NCBI GenBank assembly: GCA_003255065.1
Contig: QAOA01000580.1
Coordinates: forward strand, 435,275 to 499,274
Direction of reading: 5' to 3'
DNA: 64,000 bases
From: Cercis canadensis
Taxonomy: Eukaryota > Streptophyta > Magnoliopsida > Fabales > Fabaceae
The notes under the pieces are model-generated. The model did not search any database and was not told the DNA's origin. It was given only the letters and a program-made list of their open reading frames with translations. Positions 25,323-34,400 of the stretch are shown here, piece after piece (the first letter of the stretch is position 1; the number at the start of each line of letters is the position of its first letter). The translations under genes and the position numbers were made by a program.

Positions 25323-26545
25323 ATGGAGAATTTGATGGGTTTGCTCAGGGTTCATGTCCACAAGGGGGAGAATCTCGCTGTCAGGGATGTTTTAAGCAGC
25401 GACCCTTATGTTATTATCAAAATGGGCAAGCAGGTAACTTTAATTCTGCAATTTCTTTGCGTTTCTTTCACTTTTGCTGGAGTTTATGACTTATGAGACT
25501 GCCTTGACCTTTGTTCTATTCGCCTGTGGTTTTTTGTGGCTTGTTTGGCATTTGGGTTCTCTGTTTTTGTGTTGCTGTCTCACGAGCTTGTTGACTCTGT
25601 TTCTGGCTTCAATTCTCTGCTGTTTTCTGCGTCTGATTTCTTCTGTTTAGTCTAATCATTCATTAGCTTAGGACTCCTCTTATGTTGGGTCGCTGAGATT
25701 GTTAGGTTCAGATTTTGACTAATCAACAACAGCATATTCTGTTTCATATTCCCTAATCTTGAGTTTATAAACGCATCAGTTTGATTAGATAGTAAATTTC
25801 TGGGCTGTTTTATAATCATTATTGTACATATAATTCGTCTGTTTAACTTATTTAAGGCGTTAAAAGAGTGGCTGAATTTAATGTATGAAGAGATTATACA
25901 GTTTTATAGTCTAGGAAATATATAATCTGAGTAATTGGATTGATACATAGATGAGAATAAGTTGGATAGTTTTTTTCTGTTGGCTTATAAATCTTGAACA
26001 ATACATAGAATTCAACTGAGAACTCCATTGAATGGGTAATGCAGAAACTGAAGACTCGGGTTGTGAAGCAGAATATCAATCCTGAGTGGAATGATGATTT
26101 GACTTTATCCATTGCAGATCCACATCTTCCTGTCCAACTTGTAAGTATGGCATTAGAATAATGAAGTCATGGGTATCTGTGCCCACGTGCTTTAGATTTG
26201 CAGCATTAAAGCATGAAAAGTTAAAACATGTTTGATTGTGAACTGTGATTGCAGTTTGTGTATGACAAAGACAGATTTAGCTTGGATGACAAAATGGGGG
26301 ATGCTGAGTTTGATATTAACCCGTTTCTGGAAGCGATAAGGATGCGGTTGGAAGGGATTCCAGATGGAACTATAATCACAAGAATACAACCTAACCGCCA
26401 AAATTGTCTCGCTGAGGAGAGCCAAATTGTGTTGCAAAATGGCAAAGTTGTGCAGAACATGTTTCTTAGACTCAGAAATGTCGAATCTGGTGAAGTCAAG
26501 CTCCGATTGCATTGGATTGACATTCCTGGTTCCAGGGGTGTCTAG
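25323..26545 (+). CDS. CAR-family C2-domain protein (C2-domain ABA-related / GAP1-like)
   Basis: A small single-C2 protein. In Arabidopsis, CAR proteins bind phospholipid in a calcium-dependent way and bring PYR/PYL abscisic-acid receptors to the plasma membrane. Three exons, 25323-25433, 26045-26140 and 26255-26545, all break between codons and give 498 nt, or 165 aa, the usual CAR size. The start is the ATG at 25323 (MENLMGLLRVHVHKGENLAV); the frame upstream opens only with GTG. Calcium-loop acids are visible as RDVLSSDPYV (D22, D27) and YDKDRFSLDDK (D73, D75, D80, D81). The family segments KLKTRVVKQNINPEWNDDL and MGDAEFDINPFLEA are present. The insertion typical of CARs follows the second loop, and the C-terminus is VKLRLHWIDIPGSRGV. 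No transmembrane helix is seen, so membrane contact would be peripheral. Confidence 0.93.
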
Positions 26546-27326
26546 ATCACAACATCCATCTTATAAATTGTTCAACATGTTGGAATGCTGTTTTCTAGTG
26601 ATTTCTCATCAATAGATTGGCATGACTAGTGAGTGGAGACAGTAATGGCAATGCACACTTTTGCTGTTTAAACATCTTTGTGTGTCAATCTTGTGTAATA
26701 TATCTACTAGAGCAATAACATGTTCAGCACCTAATTACCTAGTATGTCAAATCTTATGAGGATTATTTTTAATTTTATTATTCTTTAAATTGTTTTAATT
26801 ATGTTTTTGGTTCAAACCTTGTAGTATTTATTGCATTTGAATTAGGTTAAAGATTTTGAGGTAAGCACTAGACTAAGAACAATAGCTTAATTGATGATGT
26901 ATCTAGTCTTTTTTAATACTAAGAATAATGGTTCAATCATTTATTCCTAAAAATAAAAAGTATTAAGAGACAATTATTTTTAAGATATTCAAATTACAAA
27001 ATTTTAGGTGATCATTAAAAAAAATAAAAATTAAATGAGTCACAATCATTGTCAAATTTTTAAAATTGCCTTCTGTGATGTTCATTGACATATATAAGAT
27101 GATTGGTTAATATGCTACAATTATTGAAAAACATAAAATGAGTATTGGGCAACATGCGATAATTAATTATTTGTCAACCAAAGGAAAATTTAAAAATTCA
27201 ACATAATTTAAAAGATCAATGTAAAAAATAAAATTGATTGATTAAACATACGAGCTAGGGCAAATATCATAGATTCTTGGCATTTTGAGTTGAGAAACTA
27301 AACAAAATCTTTTCCTATGTACGTAG
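26546..27326. other. Spacer, no gene recognised
   Basis: The first 200 bases are probably 3' UTR of the C2-domain gene. The remainder is AT-rich. I looked here for the first two exons of the MYB fragment that starts at 27327 and did not find them. Confidence 0.5.
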
Positions 27327-27831
27327 ATGGTCCCTGATTGCAGGAAGACTTTCAGGAAGAATAGCTGATGATGTGAAGAACTATTGGCACACCAATTTGC
27401 GTAATAAGACAGTCTCTAAAAAGGAAGACCAGAAAGAGAAAACTAAGGAGACCATGAAAGCTCACGTAGTAATAAAGCCTAAACCTAGTATCTTCTCCCA
27501 AAACTCGCCATGGTTGAGAGGGAAACTACCTATGTAAACAAACGATCACGGTGCAAAAGAGTCCGTACAACCTGTTTTTGCAAAAGATAATGGTGTGGGA
27601 GAATGCAGTACTGCACCATCTCTGTGGGAGACTCATGTCTTCCTAATTCATCACTGTCAGAGAATTGGAAAGAGTGGTTGGAGAGTTTTCTGGACGACAA
27701 GATCGGCGATGAGGGAAAAAGTAGACGAAGAACTTGCTGGAATGATCACAAAACTTGGGGGGGCACCCTTCCCTAGAAGAACTGCAGAGTTTTTGGATGA
27801 CACGATTCAATGGAATTTTCCATCTAATTAG
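27327..27831 (+). pseudogene. R2R3-MYB last-exon remnant (anthocyanin subgroup 6-like)
   Basis: After an AG acceptor (27325-27326), the frame reads [20 protein letters not shown] followed by HTNLRNK, the end of a MYB R3 repeat. Its ADDV stands where subgroup 6 activators usually have ANDV, and further on KPKPSIF stands where they have a KPRPR(S/T)F-type motif. A TAA at 27535-27537 stops the frame after 69 codons. The same frame then continues to TAG at 27829, but part of that stretch reads more like a MYB tail in another frame (EWLESFLDDKIGDEG), so a frameshift is likely too. Exons 1 and 2 (R2 and most of R3) are missing upstream. It is a truncated, dead copy, 125 bp from a retrotransposon insertion. 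Confidence 0.8.
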
Positions 27832-27950
27832 AATGTTTAATAATGTTCATTAATAATGTAAAGAATGAAAATGGAAGAGGTAAAAGTTCACCAATATATG
27901 TCTAAATATCATGTGTATTGTCATTAATATTTACCTCTTCACTTTCATTT

Positions 27951-27955
27951 CTTTC
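27951..27955. repeat. Target site duplication, left copy
   Basis: CTTTC directly precedes the left LTR and is repeated at 37325-37329 directly after the right LTR. A 5-bp duplication is the normal product of LTR-retrotransposon integrase. Confidence 0.9.
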
Positions 27956-28340
27956 TGACGATGCCCGAGTTAATGAGGTCGGTCGAAATCGAGGTCGGTC
28001 CGTGTCGAGGTCGGTCGCACGATGATTACCTGAAACGCGGTCCGGTGTTTTATTTCCGGGCTCCGAAGGTCAAGTTAGTATAGTTGGACTTAACAGTGAT
28101 ATTTCAAAAAGCCACCCCCCTTAACCTTTGAGTGTCAGGGGCTATTTATAGGAAAACAAACCTGAGCATTATGCCTTACCCAGGATGGGTTATTGGATCG
28201 CCCATAGCAAACGACGGGTAACCCGAAGCCTTATCTGCCTAATTGGGCCAATGCTTCTTCTGGGCCTGGTATGCTTTATTGGGTCAATGCTTCTTCTGGG
28301 CCTGGTAAGTTTTATTGAGCCTTGGAGCAGGTCCACCACA
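27956..28340 (-). repeat. 3' LTR (left end)
   Basis: 385 bp, beginning TGACGATGCCC and ending GGTCCACCACA on the plus strand, so it has TG...CA ends. It differs from the right LTR at four sites: in GTGTCGAGG, CTCCGAAGG and two in ATTGAGCCTT. A TATA-like CTATAAATAG lies on the minus strand at 28142-28151. Confidence 0.95.
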
Positions 28341-28352
28341 CTTGCCCCTCAA
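28341..28352 (-). other. Polypurine tract
   Basis: On the minus strand the bases just before the 3' LTR read TTGAGGGGCAAG, a purine-rich primer for plus-strand DNA synthesis in the usual position. Confidence 0.7.
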
Positions 28353-28617
28353 GGGCTCGGAGAGCTATTTGATCTCCGAGCTTTAGGTCGGGATAAAAAA
28401 GACTTCTTGTCGTTGTCTCTTCGTCTCCTAGTCTGCAATGCGTGCATTTATTATTGGTGTTTCCAATATGGGGGTAATGATGGCCACTGGCGATCGCGCG
28501 CCTCGAGGCTGGAAGTCTGCTGCGGATATGACGTTTGTACTTCCCGAGTTTGCTACGGCGTTCCCCTGACCGTTAGATCTTACGAGATATGGACGGTTAG
28601 ATAGCGATGTCTGTTAG

Positions 28618-28628
28618 TATAAATAGAG
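28618..28628 (+). promoter_or_regulatory. TATA box of the accessory antisense gene
   Basis: TATAAATAGAG on the plus strand, about 200 bp before the ATG at 28823 and outside the LTR. It gives the accessory gene its own plausible core promoter facing away from the 3' LTR. Confidence 0.55.
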
Positions 28629-28822
28629 AATCTTCTGATTTCGCCCAAGTTTTCGAAAATAAGTTTTGAGATTTTGGCTAGGTCGGAGAGTTTTAGACTG
28701 AACTAAAGGCTCACGCTTCACTAAGCTAAAGCTCGGTTTTGCGAGAAGAGGTAGATTTTGGCTACCCAATCTTTCCCTGCTCTAAATCCTCGTCTGGTGA
28801 GTTGTTTTTCTTTCACAAAAAA

Positions 28823-30914
28823 ATGGGTTCTTCGGGAAAAGATAATCCAGAATGCTCTAGGGGGAATGGTGCTGGGGTTTCTCCTTCTCAAACGTCAGTT
28901 CTTTTTTTTGCTAGCTTTCCGATTAGAACCACTAGATCCTCTATTCGCCCTAGGGATATAGAAAACTTAAAAAATAATTTTCCAGAGATAGACTGGAACT
29001 GCCACCATTTTGATTTGGAGGCCTCCCCTAGAGAGTCGCCGGTTTGTGAGAACTGTCCTCACAATAATTTTTTTGTTTTTAACTTGGCGTATATGGATAG
29101 GGCTAGAGCCGAGCTTCCTTTGACTGAGTTTGAAATGGAGTTTTTCCGGACAATAAATGCCGCTCCCTCACAACTTCATTCTAACGGGTGGGGGTTTCTT
29201 CGCACCTTCCAGAATATGTGTGTGCTGCTAACAGTAGACCCCCGAGTCGATGTATTTTTTCATTTTTTTGCTTTAAAGGACGTGAAAGATTCCGACCAGG
29301 AATTTATTTACGTGGCTAGCCGACCTCGACTATGCTTAATGAAGCTTTTTGAGGAATCGGCTAAGGGGTGGAAGGATCAATTCTTCCGCGTGACAATTCC
29401 GTCCTGGGATGGGGTACCTCGGCCGGACAAGGCTTTTTTCTTAGATGAGTACGGGAAACCCCGGTTTCCTTTGAGGTGGGTCCGATATGTAAATAAAGGA
29501 CGAGCACGCTCTATGGATGAGTACGATCCAGAAGCTCGTCGGATAATAAGAATTATTTCCGGGCTAACGTACAACAAATCCAGCCAAGTCAAGCTGAAAG
29601 CAAAAGATTTAATTGGTCGGTATATAGTTGACTGTGTTACCTTTATCATGAATTGTTTTAATATAGCTAACCGAATCTTCCTTTGTGTTTGCAGACGAAA
29701 GAATCAGCAAGGAAGAAATGGTGAGGCTGTCCACATTGGCTAAGTTCAGCGGGGTCGTTCCTAGAGGTGGCCCGGTCATCCGAGACGTGGAGGAAATCCC
29801 GGCGCCTGGGCCTCAACCTGGGAGAGCCATTGCAGCTGAACCGGTGACTGTGGTCCCGGCGGACCGGGCTCGGGGGAAACGTCCAATGGAGGAGGATCCG
29901 GCTGCTGATCTTAGGAGGAGGGACCGGGGAGAGCGTGGGTCGAAGAAACACAAGTCCTCCCACCAGGAGACTGCCCGAGCTGGTTCCTCTTCTAACCGGG
30001 CCCGACAAGAAATACCGAGCCGGTCTCGACAGGGCGCCCCTACTGAGGTCAAACCTCTAGATTTGTTTGCCACCGCTCTGACCGGTGATGATAACCATGC
30101 CAGTCACTCACTGTGGAATACCCTGTTTCCTGTTCAGGATAGGGTGGACTCTATTATACCGGCGTCCGACGAGGAGAGAGTTGGCCAATCGTCGGTGGAC
30201 CAGCTGCTGAAGTACCTCCTCGCTAATGCTACCCGAGACCTTGCTGCCATACGAGGGGTACAGAAGAGACTAGGAGATCTTACCGCCCTTCAAAAGCTAC
30301 AAGATGAGGAAGAATTGCTCCGGGTCGAAAAAGATTCGGCTCTGGAGGCACTGAAGAAGGCGGAAGATGAGAACCGGCTTCTGAGGGAGGAGAAAGAAAA
30401 TTTAGAAATTCAACAACTGGCTCCTGCCTTGGAAGCCCGGGACAAGGTCGAGGCGGAGAATAGGCAACTCCGCCTTGATATTAAAGAGCTGGAAGAGCAC
30501 CATGAGGCGGGCACCAGAGAGATAGAACGGACTCTATCTCTCGCCAAAGAGGTGCAGAAGAGAGAGGTCGGGCTGCGGGACAAAATGACTCGCCGAATCA
30601 CCCAGACTCGCCAATCGAAACTGAGACAGAGAGACCGTGCCGAGCTTCAAATCGGGCAAAACTACGCTACCGCCTTTAAGGAGGGTTTTGACCATGTTGT
30701 TGCTCAAGCGAGGCTACAGTTCTCCGATCTCAACAGGGACCAGATGGATTACTTTAAGAAAATAAAAGATGGTCAGCTGGTTGACGAGAGCGAGGGTGAG
30801 GAGGTCGAGGGAGAAGATGCAGCTCTTCAGCTCGAGGTCTCTTTAGAAGATTATGATACCCCATCCGAGGGCGAAGATGAGATTCTATCTAGGACGGAGG
30901 GGGGTGACATGTAA
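28823..30914 (+). CDS. Retrotransposon accessory protein, opposite strand to gag-pol (Transposase_28-like)
   Basis: A protein of unknown function found in Tat-type elements, read against gag-pol. Exon 1 starts at ATG 28823 (MGSSGKDNPE) and carries a domain resembling the PF04195 'putative gypsy type transposon' family: LPLTEFEMEFFRT, QLHSNGWGFLRTFQNMCVLL and VDVFFHFFALK. Exon 2 runs from 29695, after the acceptor TTTGCAG, to TAA at 30914. It is basic and Pro-rich at first, then a long coiled coil (about 30300-30600, LRVEKDSALEALKKAEDENR) and an acidic tail (DESEGEEVEGED). The donor must leave one base; GT at 29616 or 29634 both fit, giving 670 or 676 aa. The frame is intact while gag carries a stop. 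Its role in the element is not known. Confidence 0.7.
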
Positions 30915-31453
30915 TTTTATTTTTTTGTCATAATCTTGTAACTTCCTTTTTGAACATAATGAAAGAGCAGGTTCCGACTTTATAACTATTTGCACAAGTC
31001 TGTTTTTTGATGATTTCGATTTTACTCGTACATTACTGCGATGGGTTTCTTTCAGTAATTTTCACAAAGGTAAGAAATCGGTTTAACTGGAATTTCAAAA
31101 GGAGATTTGTATGCTCGGAAAATGATAATAATGATAAAAAGGTAAAAAACCTATTGGTTGAATGCCCCACGGTATTCGGATGAGGTGAATTTTTTAAATC
31201 GTAGTTTGAACTCGCTATAGGCGGCAAGTTTTTAAATTGGTTTGAACTTGAAGTTATAGGATGCAATTTTTTGGTCGGTTTACATTCGTGGTGGAAGTTA
31301 CAAACGATTTAGGTCGGTTTGTACTCGCGTTGGAGGTTACAAACAATTTAGATCGGTTTGTACTCGCGTTGGAGGTTACAAACAATTTAGATCGGTTTGT
31401 ACTCGCGTTGGAGGTTACAAACAATTTAGATCAGTTTGCCAAAACAATAAACG
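30915..31453. other. Non-coding region between pol and the accessory gene
   Basis: The two genes converge here. The segment holds probable 3' ends of both transcripts (an AATGAA-type sequence near 30956) and a four-copy 39-bp tandem array at 31273-31428. No further gene is seen. Confidence 0.6.
31273..31428. repeat. Four-copy 39-bp tandem repeat
   Basis: Copies at 31273, 31312, 31351 and 31390, each reading (GG/GA)TCGGTTTGTACTCGCG then TTGGAGGTTACAAACAATTTA. Copy 1 is more diverged (TTACATTCGTGGTGGAAG), copies 2-4 are nearly identical, and a fifth begins and breaks off at 31429. Since 39 is a multiple of three the array reads through without stops, but no protein context supports translation. 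Confidence 0.9.
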
Positions 31454-34400
31454 TCATGTTTCATATATACGGAGATTGCTTACATTCCAAGTTCGAGGAA
31501 TCGGCACTCCTTCCATTGTCAAGAGTTTATATGCTCCCTTTCCAAGGGACTCGTGCACTCTGTATGGGCCTTCCCAGTTGGGGGCCAGCTTACCTTCTGT
31601 GAGGTGCTTTCTGGTGATGGCAGCCTTTCGGAGGACAAGTTCGCCTGGTTTGAAATCCCTAGGTCGGACTTTTGCATTGTAATACTTGGTGATTCTTTCT
31701 TTATATGCCAACATTCTGAGTTTCGCCTTTTCTCTTTCTTCGTCGAGTAGCTCCAGGTTTGTACACATCGCCTCTCGGTTCTGGTCTTCGTTGAAGTGTT
31801 CTCTCCTGAAGCTGGGTTCTCCGACTTCAACGGGTATCATTGCTTCAGCCCCATATGTGAGTTTATAAGGCGATTCTTTAGTTGAGGTCTGAGATGTTGT
31901 CCGATAAGACCATAATACCCATGGGAGCTCTTCCGTCCAGTTGCCTTTGGTGTGATCCAATCTCTTTTTCAGCCCATCCAGAATTATCCGATTGGCTGCT
32001 TCAACCTGTCCATTAGCTTGAGGATGTTCTACCGAAGTGAAATTTAGCCGTATTTTCAAGTCGGTGCAGAAAGACCGGAATCCTTGATCGGTGAACTGGG
32101 TTCCGTTGTCCGTTGTGATTGTATGCGGAATTCCGAATCTGCAAATAATAAAGGTTTGGAGGAATTTTTTAGCATTCTTGGCTGTGATTTTGGCCAAAGG
32201 TTCTGCCTCAATCCATTTAGAAAAATAGTCTATTGCGACAATTAAGTATTTCTTTTGTCCTGCCGCTATGGGGAAAGGGCCTAAGAGGTCGAGGCCCCAT
32301 CGGCAGAATGGCCAAGGTTCCACCGTGGTGGAAAGGTCGGAGGACGGGACCTGGTGGATATGTGCGAACTTTTGGCATTTGTCGCATTTTTTGACAAGAT
32401 TTGCAGAATCAGCTCGCAAGGTTGGCCAGTAGTAGCCAGATCGAAGGGTTTTGGTTACCAAGGAACGTGCTCCTATGTGATGACCACATATGCCTAGGTG
32501 GATTTCCTGTAAGACGTAGAGGGAGTGCTCTGGGGCCAGACATTTCAAGAGTGGGGTATAATATCCACGTTTATAGAGGATGCCGTTTTCTAAGCAATAG
32601 TTGCATGCGATTCTTCGCAATTTCCGAGCATCGATTTTCTGCTGAGGTAGAGTCCCTGTTTTGAGGTAATGGATAATAGGGGTCATCCAGTTGGTCGGTT
32701 CTTTATCTAGAATGCTTATTTCATCAGACACGATGCTTGGATGAAGGAGGGTTTCTTGTATGACCGTTTGGTTGTGTCCGGATTTTTTGCTACTGGCAAG
32801 TTTGGACAGTATGTCAGCTCGTGCGTTTTCTGCTCGTGGAATGTGATGTATTTCCGCTGTTTTGAAGCTATCCATGCAGGTTTTCACTTTTTCTAGATAT
32901 CTAACCATTTGGGGGTCTTTAGCTTGGTATTCCCCCTTTATTTGACTTACGACCAACTGTGAGTCGGTTTGGATCTTGAGAGTTTGGGCGTCTAACTCTT
33001 GAGCTAGACGTAGGCCGGCTATGAGCGCCTCATACTCTGCTTGATTGTTAGAAACCGGGAAATCAAAATGCAGAGACTGCTCGATCAGTATTCCTTCTGG
33101 TCCTTCGACCACTATTCCTGCCCCTCCTCCTTTGGAATTGGAAGATCCATCAACCGAGAGTATCCATGCGGGTTGATTTTCCGGGTCAGAGGAGGTGTTT
33201 TTAGGTCGGGTGAGTTCAACGATGAAGTCGACAAGGGCTTGAGCTTTGATCGCTCCCCTTCGCTCATAGTTAATTGTGTGCTCAGAAAGTTCCACAGACC
33301 ATCCCAGCATACGACCTGCTAGGTCGGGTTTCTGGAGTATTTGCCGGATCGGTTGATCGGTACGGACAGTTATGATGTGGTTCTGAAAGTATGGTCGCAA
33401 ACGTCGTGCGGAGAGGAGGAGAGCATAAACAAGTTTCTCAATCTTTCGATATTTAAGCTCGGAGGATTGTAAGGCATGGCTCGTGTAGTATATGGGGTAC
33501 TGTGAGTTTGCTTCTTCTCGGACTAGGGCCGAGCTCACTGCCTGATGACTGCTGGCTAAGTATAGAAACAATGCTTCCCCTGCCTTTGGCTTAGAAAGAA
33601 TGGGCGGGCGGCTTAAATATTCTTTCAATTGGCTAAAAGCCTGCTGGCATTCTTCTGTCCATTGGAAATGTTTAATTTTTTTGAGTGCTTTGAAGAAAGG
33701 GAGCGCTTTGTCAGCCGACCTCGACATAAATCTGGACAGGGCGGCAATTCTTCCCGCGAGTCTTTGGACTTCGCGAATGGTTTTTGGTGGTTCCATGGTT
33801 ATGATGGCTTGACACTTATCGGGATTTGCTTCGATGCCCCGGTGCGTGAGCATGAAACCCAAGAATTTCCCGGCTTCGACTCCGAAAGCGCATTTAGAAG
33901 GATTTAACCGCATGTTGTGGCGTCGGAGCTCGTGAAATGCTTCCTCTAAATGTGCAATGTGTTCGTCATCTGTATTGGATTTGACGAGCATATCGTCAAC
34001 ATAGACTTCTACATTTTTGCCGATTTGGTTTTTTAGGACCTTATCTATCAACCTCTGATAAGTTGCCCCAGCGTTTTTAAGACCGAATGGCATTACCGTA
34101 TAGCAGTATATGGCCTTCTCGGTAATAAACGCTGTTTTATCCTCATCGTCTGGATGCATTTTGATTTGATTGTAACCGGAGTAGGCGTCCATAAAACTTA
34201 AGAATTTGTATCCTGAAGCCTCATCAACAAGTTTTTCAATGCTAGGGAGCGGATATGGATCTTTGGGGCAGGCTTTATTGAGGTCGGAGAAATCCACACA
34301 CATTCGCCATTTTCCGTTTGGTTTTCTGACCATGACGACGTTAGAAAGCCAGGTCGCATAAGGTATTTCCCTGATAAAACCGGCATCGAGCAATTTTCGC

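Noticed and set aside
31261..31602. 113-codon frame with 13-residue repeats
   Set aside because: It only reads the 39-bp tandem array (a multiple of three) and then runs antisense into pol; no start context or homologue.
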